Assembly (NCBI RefSeq): GCF_025136295.1
Contig: NZ_CP062788.1
Location: 496,001 to 560,000, forward strand
Source of the DNA: Aestuariispira ectoiniformans
GTDB taxonomy: Bacteria; Pseudomonadota; Alphaproteobacteria; UBA8366; Aestuariispiraceae
DNA: 64,000 nt
Reading direction: 5' to 3'
The first letter of the stretch is position 1, and each line of letters starts with the position of its first letter. Of the stretch, positions 33,564-42,555 are shown piece by piece. The notes beneath the pieces are model-generated. The model was given only the letters and a program-made list of their open reading frames with translations, was not told where the DNA came from and searched no databases. A program made the position numbers and the translations under genes.

Positions 33564-34469
33564 GTGGATATTCTCGCCCTTAAGGCCTTCAAGGCCGTGA
33601 TGGACCTGGGCAGCGTGACGGCCGCCGCAGACGCGCTGAATACGGTTCAACCCAATATCTCCACCCGCATCCGCAAGCTGGAGGATGAGTTGGGCACGAC
33701 GCTTTTCCTGCGCGCCAATCGCAAGGTCACCCCCACAGAAGAGGCGATGCGGCTGCTGGATTATGCCAACAGAATCCTGACGCTTGAACAGGCGGCCCGG
33801 GAGGATGTTTCCACCACAGCCTGCGGGTCGATAAAGCTGGGCTGTACGGATTCCCAGGTCGCCAGCCTGTTGCCAACCTTCATCAAGGGCTACAGCCGCC
33901 AGTTCCCCGATGCGGATATCCGTGTCGATTCCGGGGTCACCGAATATCTGGTGGACGAGGTGGAAAACGGGCGGCTCGATGCCGCCGTTGTGGTGGACGT
34001 GCCCAACGATGTCAGACTTGTTCACCAACCCCTGTTCCCGGATCACCTGGCCTTTGTCGCCCCCGCGAGTGTAAATCATTTCGAAACCGCACTGAAAATG
34101 CCGTTGATGGTCCTGAAACAGGAGGGATGCGGCTATCGCAACTATGCCCTGGACTGGTATCGCGAACAGGGCATCGCCCCACCCAAACTGATGGAAATCA
34201 GCACCCTGGTGGGGATCGCGGAATGTGTGAAATCGGGGCTTTGCGCGGCTTTCCTGCCACAGTCGATCCTGCCACCGCTGGGGCTTGATCGCGGAATATC
34301 GGTCTTTCCCCTCACCGGGAAGTCCGCCCATATTGACCTGATCCTCGTCTACCGGCCCGAACTTGCCCGCGACCGCCGGATCGCAGCCCTGCATCAAACC
34401 CTGTTGTCCTGTGCCCCGCTGCACCGGCTGGACGGAGACGTCGTTTCGGGGGGAATTAGGGTGGATTAA
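33564..34469 (+). CDS. LysR family transcriptional regulator
   Basis: A 301-residue LysR protein with the winged-helix region ALKAFKAVMDLGSVTAAADA and TVQPNISTRIRKLEDELG. The effector domain follows (GSIKLGCTDSQVASLLPTF, DAAVVVDVPNDV). Start is GTG 33564. It is divergent from the LysE gene. ACTAT and ATAGT (33527-33542) form a small dyad 22 bases upstream that could be its site. Confidence 0.87.
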   Translation: MDILALKAFKAVMDLGSVTAAADALNTVQPNISTRIRKLEDELGTTLFLRANRKVTPTEEAMRLLDYANRILTLEQAAREDVSTTACGSIKLGCTDSQVASLLPTFIKGYSRQFPDADIRVDSGVTEYLVDEVENGRLDAAVVVDVPNDVRLVHQPLFPDHLAFVAPASVNHFETALKMPLMVLKQEGCGYRNYALDWYREQGIAPPKLMEISTLVGIAECVKSGLCAAFLPQSILPPLGLDRGISVFPLTGKSAHIDLILVYRPELARDRRIAALHQTLLSCAPLHRLDGDVVSGGIRVD

Positions 34470-34619
34470 TGTCGGGTTATTTTACAAGGCTCTTATTCGA
34501 AACAACTGTAGATCATTGAAAGCACGGCATTAAATCAACTGGCACGGTTTCTGCTGTTAATACTTTATTAACTAATAGCGACAATCGACAAAGCCGCTGA
34601 AAGACCGGGGAGTATTGTT

Positions 34620-35303
34620 GTGCAGGGTACAGTTGTTCGGGTGCTGTGGCTGGTGGCCACATTTTTCGCCGTTGCCATTGGTGCGGCGGGTTCTGCGCAG
34701 GCAGGCCTGGTCACGATCGACTTTGAGAATGATGCCACCGGCTTTTATTTCAACGGCTACCAATCCCCGAGTTCCGCCGACGTTGTCTTTTCCAGCACGG
34801 AAAGCCGCAGCACGGACCCGCATGACTATATCTCCATTGATCATTTCGGCCAGGGCAGCCACGGCAAGGGCCTTGCGATTTCAAGCGGCAACCCCGGCCT
34901 GGGCGCGGGCCTGATCATGGATTTCCTGAAGCCGACGGACTTCCTGTCGCTGGAATTCGGAAATGACGACCCGGACCAAAGCTTCACCGGGCTCAAACAG
35001 GTTGTACTCACCCTGTTTTCCGGAGGACTGCAGGTGGGCCAAAGCATCGTTGCACCGAACAAGAACGGGATCATGGACCAGAATATTGCCTATTCCGGGC
35101 AATTCTTCGACCGGGCGCGGTTTTTCTTCATCGACGATTTCGACTTTCCCGCGCTGGTCAATCCGATCGTGGACAATGTGGCCTATCAGAACCACACGGG
35201 CCCGGGCGGCATAAATAATGTCCCGACACCGGGCGGTTTCCTCCTCTTCAGCATCGGCTTGCTCGCGGCCTACGCCCGCCGCAAACGCCTAGTCTTGCGT
35301 TAA
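34620..35303 (+). CDS. Secreted protein with PEP-CTERM exosortase sorting tail
   Basis: A 227-residue exported protein. The signal peptide ends near AGSAQA/G (about residue 28). The mature part begins VTIDFENDATGFYFNG, which looks like a lectin-like or beta-jelly-roll start in PEP-CTERM proteins. The tail is NNVPTPGGFLLFSIGLLAAY with ARRKR. Start is GTG 34620 behind GGGGAG. The last 15 bases overlap the convergent epimerase gene. Confidence 0.8.
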   Translation: MQGTVVRVLWLVATFFAVAIGAAGSAQAGLVTIDFENDATGFYFNGYQSPSSADVVFSSTESRSTDPHDYISIDHFGQGSHGKGLAISSGNPGLGAGLIMDFLKPTDFLSLEFGNDDPDQSFTGLKQVVLTLFSGGLQVGQSIVAPNKNGIMDQNIAYSGQFFDRARFFFIDDFDFPALVNPIVDNVAYQNHTGPGGINNVPTPGGFLLFSIGLLAAYARRKRLVLR

Positions 35304-36200
35304 CAAGGCATTCAACCCGGCCTTATAGTCGGGCCACTGCAACCGGACACCCAATTCCTTCTTCATGCGTTTGTTGGAAACCCGCTTGTTATCGCGATAG
35401 AAGCTGAGCGCCATCGGGCTCAATCCCGCCTCGTCAAGCGGCACCAGCACCGGTCGCTCCACCCCCAGCAGGTCACAGGCATAAGCGATCACCTGTTCAG
35501 GCGCTGCCGGATCATCGTCACAGACGTTATAGGCCCGCCCGGCGTGAGGTTTGTCGAAAGAGGCCAGGATCGTGCTTGCGATATCATCCACATGGATGCG
35601 GCTGAAGACCTGCCCCGGTTTGTTGATCCGTTTGGCCTTACCGGCCTTCACCGTCTCCAGGGCGTTGCGGCCGGGCCCATAGATACCGGCCAGGCGGAAC
35701 AGATGGACGGGCACGTCCTTTTCCCACCAGAGGTCCAGCCAGCGTGCCTCCGCCGTCGCCCGGCGCATGCCGCGTGGGCCGGTCGGCTCCTGAGCGGAAT
35801 CCTCATCCACCCAGCCGCCGTTGCGGTCGCCGTAAACACCGGTCGTGGAAAGATACCCCGCCCACTGTAGAAGGGGCATTCGCGCGATATCATCAAAATG
35901 ATGCTGCAGCACCGGGTCCGCTGTCACGCCGTCGGGTGGTACGCTGCTCAGAAGATGGGTCACACCGCCCAGAACTGCCGCGGCATTTTCCATGGACGCA
36001 CTGCCATCGAACAGATAACCGTCGATCCCCTGCGCGCGAAGCCTGGCGACACCGTCCTCTGTCCGGGCGGTACCGGCGACCGTCCAGCCCTCCGCCAGCA
36101 GCCGCCGCGCCAGGAAGCCTGCGGAATAGCCCATGCCGAAGCAGAAAAAACGGCCCGGTTTCACTGTCATTGCCTTGTTCCCATCCTTGCTTTGCGCCAT
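35289..36200 (-). CDS. NAD(P)-dependent epimerase/SDR-like protein (YeeZ-type)
   Basis: A 303-residue extended SDR-like Rossmann protein. The nucleotide loop is FFCFGMGYSAGFLARRLL, of the GxGxxG type. Other family segments are LQWAGYLSTTGVYGDRNGGW, with the Tyr region, and YNVCDDDPAAPEQVIAYAC. The sequence resembles bacterial YeeZ/NAD-dependent epimerase-like proteins of unknown substrate. GAGG lies 8 bases before the ATG at 36200; a later ATG at 36170 is possible. Confidence 0.85.
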   Translation of the reverse strand: MAQSKDGNKAMTVKPGRFFCFGMGYSAGFLARRLLAEGWTVAGTARTEDGVARLRAQGIDGYLFDGSASMENAAAVLGGVTHLLSSVPPDGVTADPVLQHHFDDIARMPLLQWAGYLSTTGVYGDRNGGWVDEDSAQEPTGPRGMRRATAEARWLDLWWEKDVPVHLFRLAGIYGPGRNALETVKAGKAKRINKPGQVFSRIHVDDIASTILASFDKPHAGRAYNVCDDDPAAPEQVIAYACDLLGVERPVLVPLDEAGLSPMALSFYRDNKRVSNKRMKKELGVRLQWPDYKAGLNALLTQD

Positions 36201-36238
36201 AACGAAGCCTCGCGACGCCCGTCAGCGGCAAGGTAGGC

Positions 36239-37033
36239 ATGCAATCCACGGATGACAAGATGACCCGTTTGGCCATTTCTCTGACTGCAGCTTTCATCAT
36301 CACCCAGGCCACGCTCAGCAATGCCTGGGCCAAGACCGGGGACTTCCTCCAGGACCGGGAATACCAGCAGTGTATGCAACTGGCCCGGACCAAACCGGAA
36401 GACGCCTTCGAAAGCGCGTTGAGCTGGCAGGACGTGGGCGGTGGCATCCGCGCCAAACATTGCGCCGCCACGGCCCTGTTTTCCTTGGGCCATTTCCCGG
36501 AGGCCGCCAACCGCCTGCAGGCCCTGGCGGAAGAAATGCCCGATGACACCCCGCCGGGCATCGTCGCGAACATCCTTGGTCAGGCCGGGATCGCCTGGCA
36601 GCGCGCAGACGACCTGACGCAGGCCTATGCGGTTCAATCCGCCGCCCTGAAGCTGTCCCCGAAAAATCCGGATATCCTGACCGACAGGGCTATCACACTG
36701 ATGGACAGCGGCAAACCCTGGGAGGCCATCGACGATCTGAATGCCGCGCTTGAAGTCGCACCGGATACGCCGAATATTCTGGTATTCCGCGGGTCTGCCT
36801 ATCGCATGCAGGAAGCCTATGATCTGGCGCTGGCCGATCTCAACCGGGCGCTTAAATTCGACCCGGACGAACCGGACGGCCTGCTGGAACGGGGCATCGT
36901 CTTCCGGCTGACCGGGCAGAACGACAAGGCCCGCGCAGACTGGCTGAAGGTCATCGAGCTATACGATGGCATGCCAATTGCCGAAACCGCCCGGCAGAAT
37001 CTTGAAAAGCTGGACGTGAAGGTCGGCAAGTAG
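36239..37033 (+). CDS. Tetratricopeptide-repeat protein with signal peptide
   Basis: A 264-residue exported TPR protein. The signal peptide is in LAISLTAAFIITQATLSNAWA. TPR motifs fill residues about 90-250, for example AYAVQSAALKLSPKNPDILT, AIDDLNAALEVAPDTPNILV and ALADLNRALKFDPDEPDGLL. These make a scaffold for protein contacts in the periplasm. The glycosyltransferase-like gene at 37093 follows closely, and the two may be co-transcribed. No partner is predicted. Confidence 0.85.
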   Translation: MQSTDDKMTRLAISLTAAFIITQATLSNAWAKTGDFLQDREYQQCMQLARTKPEDAFESALSWQDVGGGIRAKHCAATALFSLGHFPEAANRLQALAEEMPDDTPPGIVANILGQAGIAWQRADDLTQAYAVQSAALKLSPKNPDILTDRAITLMDSGKPWEAIDDLNAALEVAPDTPNILVFRGSAYRMQEAYDLALADLNRALKFDPDEPDGLLERGIVFRLTGQNDKARADWLKVIELYDGMPIAETARQNLEKLDVKVGK

Positions 37034-37092
37034 GCAGCCTTGTCAGGGCATTGCAGGCGGATGGCTTTCCTTCTATTTTCAAGCCCTTGGAA

Positions 37093-38298
37093 ATGGACAG
37101 AAACGGAAAGACCGTGCAGGTATTCGTTTGCGATTATACGCCTGATCTCAACTACACCCTTATTCCGCATATGGTCTCTGAGATCCATACCGCGACGAAG
37201 GAACGGTTCCCGACAGCCGTCCTGCATCGCTTCCGCCGGGATGAGAAACAGGATTTCCAGTTCTTTCAGCACCTCTACAAGCTTCATAAACAGCAGCAGC
37301 CCTTTCTGCTGATTGATATCAACGGCGTTCAGTCTTTCATCTTTAAGGGGGAAGACTTTGTCCCGAACCGCCTTTCCTTTTTCACCGATGGGCCTTTCAC
37401 CATCCTCAAGCGCCTGAAGGGCCTGCAGGCCACCACCTGCATGAGCTACAGCGACCGGACCCATGACCGTGTCCTGGATGATTTCGGGATCGGAAACCCG
37501 AAATTCTTTCTACCGCATTTCGGCGCAAGTCCGACTGACAATCCATTACCCATGGCAGAACGGGATATCGGCCTGCTCTTCGTCGGTCAGGTCAGGGCGC
37601 CCCGGCCCACGGGCAGTTTCTCATCGATCTTCGGGGCCTCCACCGACGAGAAATGGATTAAAATCTTTGATCAGGCCGGTGAACAGGCCCAGTTTGAAAA
37701 CACAGCACCCTATGATGCGGTGATGGCTGCCTGTGACGATTTTGACATGGAGCCCTTCAAGACCCTTGGCGACGACCAGTTCGCCGAGCTGTTGTCCCAT
37801 TTTTCGTCCTGGGTTGAATTCCAGAACCGGAACAGGCTGTTGAAATCGATGGCGGGGCTTGGCCTTCATATTGTCGGTCCGGCCTTTGACGAGGTCAAAG
37901 GCATCACCGATGCGGATTTCACCTTCCACGGCCTGCAGAAGGCAGCAGGGGTCCTGGATTTCCTCGGCAGGTCCCGGGTTTTACTGAACAGTATCTCGGT
38001 CTTCCCGGAAGGGTCCCATGAACGGCTGTGGCATGGCGCTGCCGCAGGCACGGTTCTCGCCACCGACCGCAGCCGTTATCTGGAAGAATATTTCAAAGAC
38101 GGGCAGGACATTGCCTATCTGGACTATCGGGACAACAGCCAGGCCGAACGTCTTGACGACCTCGCTCAGGATATCGGGAGGTTGCAGTCTATGTCGGACA
38201 ATAGCAGCCGTATCTACGCGGCACATCACACGCCCCGTCACCGCATGCAGACCGCCTTCGACTTCCTGGAACAGCAGGGCCGCCTAGATCACCAGTGA
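37093..38298 (+). CDS. CgeB-like glycosyltransferase family protein
   Basis: A 401-residue protein. The C-terminal part (KAAGVLDFLGRSRVLLNSIS, GSHERLWHGAAAGTVLATDR) matches the C-terminal domain of CgeB/YkvP-type glycosyltransferases, with the acidic-nucleotide-sugar-like donor region. The N-terminal half is divergent. The start is unsure: a TTG at 37051 also opens this frame, and neither has a strong ribosome site. It follows the TPR gene and overlaps the convergent decarboxylase gene by 15 bases. It probably glycosylates a surface component. Confidence 0.7.
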   Translation: MDRNGKTVQVFVCDYTPDLNYTLIPHMVSEIHTATKERFPTAVLHRFRRDEKQDFQFFQHLYKLHKQQQPFLLIDINGVQSFIFKGEDFVPNRLSFFTDGPFTILKRLKGLQATTCMSYSDRTHDRVLDDFGIGNPKFFLPHFGASPTDNPLPMAERDIGLLFVGQVRAPRPTGSFSSIFGASTDEKWIKIFDQAGEQAQFENTAPYDAVMAACDDFDMEPFKTLGDDQFAELLSHFSSWVEFQNRNRLLKSMAGLGLHIVGPAFDEVKGITDADFTFHGLQKAAGVLDFLGRSRVLLNSISVFPEGSHERLWHGAAAGTVLATDRSRYLEEYFKDGQDIAYLDYRDNSQAERLDDLAQDIGRLQSMSDNSSRIYAAHHTPRHRMQTAFDFLEQQGRLDHQ

Positions 38299-39426
38299 TT
38301 TCAAAGGCGCGAAACCATTAAAGGCCACGCTTGCATAGGTGCTGGTATAGGCGCCTGTCGCCTCGATCAGGATATGATCGCCGATATCCAGTGACAGCGG
38401 CAGCGGATACCGGTTTCTCTCATAGAGGACATCGGCGGAATCACAGGTCGGTCCGGCGATAATCGCGGGTTCCATTGCATCGTCATCCCGCCGGGAGCGG
38501 ATCGGATAACGGATCGCCTCATCCATGCATTCCACAAGGCCGCCGAATTTGCCGATATCCAGAAAGACCCAGCGCGGATTGTCTTCCGACGTTTTCGACT
38601 GATCCTTACGGCTGATCAATACGACCTCGGAACGAATAATTCCCGCATTGCCGACCATGGCCCGGCCGGGCTCGATGATGGTTTTCGGCGGGTGATTGCC
38701 GAAATGGGCGATGATTGCATCGTGAATGGCCTGTGAATAAGCCTCCATTGCCGGCACATCCCGGCGATAGCGGGCCGGAAAACCACCCCCCAGATTGACC
38801 AGACGCAGGACAATCCCCTTATCCGCGAGCCGCCGGAACAGGCCACCAACCGTGGCAAGCGCCCGGTCCCAGGCGGCCAGATCGGTCTGTTGCGAGCCTA
38901 CATGGAAGGACAGGCCCAGCGGCTCCAGGCCGAGGTTCTGCGCCTCTTCCATCAGCCCCTCCGCCATCGCGGGGTCGCAGCCGAATTTGCGCGACAAAGG
39001 CCATTCCGCACCCTCACCATCGCACAGGATACGGCAGAAAACCTGTCCGCCCGGCGCGGCGCGGGCAATCTTCTCAAGCTCTGCCCGTGCATCAAAGGCG
39101 AACAGCCTCACGCCCAGGGCATGGGCGCGCGCAATATCCGCCTCTTTCTTGATGGTATTGCCAAAGGAAATACGGTCCGCTGTGGCCCCGGCAGCCAGCA
39201 CCATCTCGATCTCTGCCACAGAGGCACAATCGAAGGACGACCCCAGCTCCGCCAGGAGCGACAGGATTTCCGGCGCGGGGTTGGCCTTTACCGCATAATA
39301 GATGCTGGTGTCCGGCATGGTGCGGCTGAAAGTCAGATAGTTCTCGCGTACCGCCTCAAGGTCAACCACCAATACGGGACCATCGTGCGGTATTTTATCG
39401 AGAAAGTTGCGAATTCGTTCAGTCAT
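38284..39426 (-). CDS. Type III PLP-dependent ornithine/lysine decarboxylase
   Basis: A 380-residue eukaryotic-type ornithine or lysine decarboxylase producing putrescine or cadaverine. PLP Lys is in IYYAVKANPAPEIL; other family sites are SFDCASVAEIE, LSFHVGSQQTD, KTIIEPGRAMVG and the active-site cysteine region GPTCDSADVL. The ATG at 39426 is the natural start. A leader of more than 200 bases with hairpins precedes it, and a promoter is visible (separate entries). The specificity (Orn versus Lys or Arg) cannot be fixed from motifs alone. Confidence 0.9.
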   Translation of the reverse strand: MTERIRNFLDKIPHDGPVLVVDLEAVRENYLTFSRTMPDTSIYYAVKANPAPEILSLLAELGSSFDCASVAEIEMVLAAGATADRISFGNTIKKEADIARAHALGVRLFAFDARAELEKIARAAPGGQVFCRILCDGEGAEWPLSRKFGCDPAMAEGLMEEAQNLGLEPLGLSFHVGSQQTDLAAWDRALATVGGLFRRLADKGIVLRLVNLGGGFPARYRRDVPAMEAYSQAIHDAIIAHFGNHPPKTIIEPGRAMVGNAGIIRSEVVLISRKDQSKTSEDNPRWVFLDIGKFGGLVECMDEAIRYPIRSRRDDDAMEPAIIAGPTCDSADVLYERNRYPLPLSLDIGDHILIEATGAYTSTYASVAFNGFAPLKSLVI

Positions 39427-39655
39427 ACGGCATTCCCAAATTACGGTCAGGTCTGCAGGGACGTGGCTGACGGAAGTTTTTTCGCCGACGCCTGGCAAAC
39501 AAGGATGTAAGAGCCTCTTCAGCATGCCGGTTGGTACAGGCCCTCCGGCATGGGCTAAAAAAGCCGTCTTACGTCGTTGCTTTAGGCCATCAAACTCTTC
39601 GGGATAAGAAACCGCCTATCCGGGATGGCTACAGGCACGTGCGAGTGACGGTGCT
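39427..39655 (-). ncRNA. Structured 5' leader of the decarboxylase, candidate speF-type leader RNA
   Basis: Alphaproteobacterial ornithine decarboxylase genes are known to carry a conserved leader called the speF motif. Here the predicted transcript has about 225 bases before the start codon, with clear pairing. CATGCCGG (39523-39530) pairs with CCGGCATG (39545-39552), and GGCT-AAAAAA-AGCC-like pairing lies at 39553-39565. I could not check the published consensus by eye, so the family label is inference from position and length. Confidence 0.4.
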
Positions 39656-39658
39656 AGG

Positions 39659-39686
39659 CATATACGGCAAAAATATTCAGTTTCAA
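39659..39686 (-). promoter_or_regulatory. Putative promoter of the decarboxylase
   Basis: On the minus strand TTGAAA (39686-39681) and TATATG (39664-39659) are 16 bases apart. This puts the transcript start near 39652. Confidence 0.5.
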
Positions 39687-39697
39687 AGTGTTTTTTT

Positions 39698-39728
39698 GTG
39701 ATCAAATTATTCAGATTTTATGTGATCA
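39698..39728 (-). promoter_or_regulatory. Two GTGATCA boxes upstream of the decarboxylase promoter
   Basis: GTGATCA occurs at 39698-39704 and 39722-39728, 24 bases apart, the second inside the perfect palindrome TGTGATCACA (39721-39730). They lie just upstream of the -35 element. CRP-, FNR- or GntR-type regulators bind related sites; which one acts here is unknown. Confidence 0.45.
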
Positions 39729-39823
39729 CAAAAGGACTTAGCCAGGTTGTCCACAGCCGGGAAAATGTCTGAATTTCATCAAAGGCTTGGCAGTATCCGG
39801 AGACTTCGTGGTAAAATTTTCGG

Positions 39824-40054
39824 ATGAAGAAAGCCGTCGGAAAGCCTGTTTTGACTTGCCGGATCACCTGTCCGGTCTGCGGTCATGATGAGGTGGAAAA
39901 AATGCCCACAAATGCCTGTCAGTATTTTTACGACTGCAAGGGGTGCGGCGCCCTTTTGAAACCAAGGCCCGGCGATTGCTGTGTCTTCTGTTCCTACGGC
40001 GATATACCCTGCCCGCCGATACAAACCGGGCAGGGCTGCTGTGGCACGCCCTAG
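39824..40054 (+). CDS. GDCCVxC-domain small zinc-ribbon-like protein
   Basis: A 76-residue cysteine-rich protein. CPVCGH and CKGCG form a zinc-ribbon-like pair. The tail has GDCCVFCSYGDIPCPP, the signature of the GDCCVxC family, which includes some selenoproteins and is often found near mercury-resistance or thiol-related genes. Here all positions are Cys. The function is unknown; redox or metal chelation is likely from the motif. Its stop shares CTAG with the fzlA-like gene. Confidence 0.85.
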   Translation: MKKAVGKPVLTCRITCPVCGHDEVEKMPTNACQYFYDCKGCGALLKPRPGDCCVFCSYGDIPCPPIQTGQGCCGTP

Positions 40055-40719
40055 AAGTCCAGGTCGGCGTAATGTTTGGGGGGCGGGGCGCCGGGAATGT
40101 GGTCGGCAAGCAACCCGCGGAAACTGGGCCGGGATTTGATGCGGGCATACCAGTCTTTTGCCGCCGGATGGTCTTCCCAGGGCACGTCGCCCAGATAGTC
40201 AACGCAGGACAGATGCGCCGCCGCTGTCAGATCGGCCAGCGTCATATCCTCGCCCGCCAGCCAGGTGCGGCGGTCGATCAGCCATTCGATATAGCTGAGA
40301 TGGACATGGATATTGCGCCCGCCGGCGCGGATGGCATTGGAATTGGGTTCGCCCAGACCCAGAAACCGCTTCATAATCTTTTCATCAACCAGATTGGCGA
40401 TAACCTCCGCCTGGAACTTGCCGTCAAACCACTGGATCAGGCGGCGGACTTCGGCGCGCTCAACCGCCCCGGTGCCAATCATCGGGGCCGGACCGTACAT
40501 TTCGTCCAGATACTCGCAGATCACCTGTGATCCACAGACCTTGGAACCGTCCTCGTCGATCAGAACCGGCACTTCGCCCGCCGGGTTCAATGCAAGGAAT
40601 TCCGAGCTGCGCTGCCAGACCTTTTCGATCTGCATTTCGAAGTCCAGCTTCTTTTCCGCCAGCACAAGCCGCACCTTGCGGCAACCTGGCGACAGCCAGA
40701 GATGATACAGCAAAATCAT
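40051..40719 (-). CDS. fzlA: FzlA-like glutathione-S-transferase family cell-division protein
   Basis: A 222-residue GST-fold protein. The N-terminus ILLYHLWLSPGCRKVRLVLA and FLALNPAGEVPVLIDEDG resemble Caulobacter FzlA, which binds FtsZ and couples it to septal wall synthesis and has lost GST activity. The start is ATG 40719; an upstream extension has no family match. The assignment rests on the overall GST pattern and on lineage, so a plain GST is the alternative. Confidence 0.65.
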   Translation of the reverse strand: MILLYHLWLSPGCRKVRLVLAEKKLDFEMQIEKVWQRSSEFLALNPAGEVPVLIDEDGSKVCGSQVICEYLDEMYGPAPMIGTGAVERAEVRRLIQWFDGKFQAEVIANLVDEKIMKRFLGLGEPNSNAIRAGGRNIHVHLSYIEWLIDRRTWLAGEDMTLADLTAAAHLSCVDYLGDVPWEDHPAAKDWYARIKSRPSFRGLLADHIPGAPPPKHYADLDF

Positions 40720-40946
40720 GTCGGTAACCCGAAACCACCTTTTCCAGAGCTGAGGCGGCAATTACACATCGGCAATTTCTTCCCCCGCATAGTCCGCCTC
40801 TATTTTTGAAGTCCCACATTTCCCCAAAATCCCGGCATTTTCAATAGTCCACTTGGCCAATCACAAAATTGGTACAGCTTTTGCGAAGCCTTATCCCGAA
40901 AGCACCCGATCAGGGTGACGCCAATTTGTGAGGGAAGGGTTCCGTC

Positions 40947-41750
40947 ATGCTGGAGGCGATGCGCTCGCTTCTCAATACATCAATCGACAGCTTCGTGACG
41001 CCGCGTGTGCAGCCGGAAACCCAGACGCGCCCGGAAAAAGAACCGAAACAGTCGAAAACCTACACGCCCAACCAGGCCGTAGAGGTTACCCTGTCGCCCA
41101 AGGCGCAGCAGCTTTTGCGCGCGCTGGAGCGTCAGGACATCACGGTTGACCAGATCCAGGAAACCGAACGCCGCCGGATCGCCCAACTGGAACAGGCCAG
41201 TGCCCCCCTTCCCAGCCTCGACACCATCGTGGAGCGCCTGAACAAGATTGCCGATGACTTCGGCCTGCCGGAATTGAGCGAGGAAGACACCGCCCAGCTC
41301 GACCGTCTGTTCAAGGAAGCACAACACAGCTTCACCGCATCCGACGATCAGGTCAGCACAGACGGTGGTGCCGCCGCAAGCGACGTGAACCAGCTTTCCC
41401 CGCGCGAGCAGATGAAAACCGCAGCACTTTATGCCGAACTGGACCGCCTTCTGGGCAATATGGGGGTTTTCTTCGGCGGCGACCGCCTGATCGAGCGCCT
41501 GCCCAGAACACAGCAGCCCCAGGCCCAGGAGATGAAAGGCCATCTGGCGGAAACACTGTCGCCCGGCACGCCGACCAGTCAGTTGACCCCGGCCCAGGAA
41601 TCCCGCATCGACGCCATCCTGCGGGAGATCGACCGCATCTACGCCCGCGCCCAGGACGGGCAGGCCGACAGCCGCAGGGACACCCTCGGCAAACTGCTGT
41701 CATCGGATGGAACCGTCGTGCAAACCGGTGGTGCAGACCTGGCGGCCTAA
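40947..41750 (+). CDS. Hypothetical coiled-coil-rich protein, 267 aa
   Basis: I do not recognise this family. The protein is hydrophilic and helical: Gln/Glu-rich segments such as LSPKAQQLLRALERQDITVD and QIQETERRRIAQLEQAS suggest coiled coil or helical hairpins. It has no signal peptide. Regions 135-160 (QVSTDGGAAASDVNQ) look disordered. AGGGAAGGG precedes the ATG. Its stop overlaps the convergent DUF938 methyltransferase gene by four bases (CTAA). The pattern resembles small flagellar or regulatory helical proteins of alphaproteobacteria, but I cannot assign one. Confidence 0.7.
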   Translation: MLEAMRSLLNTSIDSFVTPRVQPETQTRPEKEPKQSKTYTPNQAVEVTLSPKAQQLLRALERQDITVDQIQETERRRIAQLEQASAPLPSLDTIVERLNKIADDFGLPELSEEDTAQLDRLFKEAQHSFTASDDQVSTDGGAAASDVNQLSPREQMKTAALYAELDRLLGNMGVFFGGDRLIERLPRTQQPQAQEMKGHLAETLSPGTPTSQLTPAQESRIDAILREIDRIYARAQDGQADSRRDTLGKLLSSDGTVVQTGGADLAA

Positions 41751-42361
41751 CGCGCCTTCCGGAAAATCACACTGAAATTATTGGCAGGCATGGGAACCAC
41801 CCGGTCCAGATGCAGGTCGTTTTTGCCCGCCTCCTCGACCACCTGCTCAAGGTCCCGCACGCCCCAGCGGCGATCGCGGCTTTGCAGGGACAAATCGAAG
41901 GCCTCGTTGCTGGGGGCGGTATGCGCGCCCTCGCGCCGATAAGGGCCATAGAGGTATAGGACACCGCCGTCCTCCAGCACCGTACCGGCACCGGCCATCA
42001 GGGCGATGGTGCATTCCCAGGGCGAGATATGGATCATATTGACGTTCAAGATCATCGCCGCCTGTGTCAGGGGCCAGGGCTGTGCCGTCACATCCAGCGT
42101 CAACGCCTGGCGGATGTTCTCCGCACCGCTGTGGGCGGCATGGGCGTCGATGCTGGCAAGATTGGCCGGGTCCAGGTCACTTGGCTGCCAGGACAGGTCA
42201 GGGAACTGCGGAGCGATATGGGCGGCATGTTCGCCCGTGCCGCTGGCGATCTCCAGCACCAGCCCCGCGGAAGGGGCGACTTCACGGAAGACTGTCAGGA
42301 TCGGGTCCCGGTTGCGTGCGGCCGCCGGCGCGAATAGCCGCATGTCGTTTGCTGAATTCAT
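41747..42361 (-). CDS. DUF938 SAM-dependent methyltransferase-like protein
   Basis: A 204-residue class I methyltransferase-fold protein. The SAM motif is VLEIASGTGEHAAHIA; WQPSDLDPANLASIDAH and NVNMIHISPWECTIALMAGA are DUF938 features. The family is widespread in proteobacteria with unproven substrate. ATG 42361 follows AAGGGG. The region upstream is shared with the divergent fdxA gene. Confidence 0.87.
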   Translation of the reverse strand: MNSANDMRLFAPAAARNRDPILTVFREVAPSAGLVLEIASGTGEHAAHIAPQFPDLSWQPSDLDPANLASIDAHAAHSGAENIRQALTLDVTAQPWPLTQAAMILNVNMIHISPWECTIALMAGAGTVLEDGGVLYLYGPYRREGAHTAPSNEAFDLSLQSRDRRWGVRDLEQVVEEAGKNDLHLDRVVPMPANNFSVIFRKAR

Positions 42362-42465
42362 ATCTGTCGCCCCTTGGTAATTCCACCGTCCTCTGCGACA
42401 ATAAAGTAGTTGCACGAAACGGTCTTGTGCCTATAACACAAGCAAAAATACATGACAGCAACGCA

Positions 42466-42487
42466 TTTGGTGTTGAATTACACCAAA
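42466..42487. promoter_or_regulatory. Perfect inverted repeat upstream of fdxA
   Basis: TTTGGTGT (42466-42473) and ACACCAAA (42480-42487) form an 8-bp dyad with a 6-base spacer. It lies about 70 bases before fdxA in the divergent intergenic region. Candidate operator; the regulator is unknown. Confidence 0.45.
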
Positions 42488-42555
42488 AAACATGTTGTCT
42501 CACGGATTGAAGTTCGAAGTCTGCCCCAGTGCGGCAGGACAAGAAGGAGAAGGCC

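Noticed and set aside
39629-39661. Ten-codon leader-peptide-like frame upstream of the decarboxylase
   Set aside because: Its ATG overlaps the predicted -10 element, so it would not be transcribed, and it has no ribosome site.
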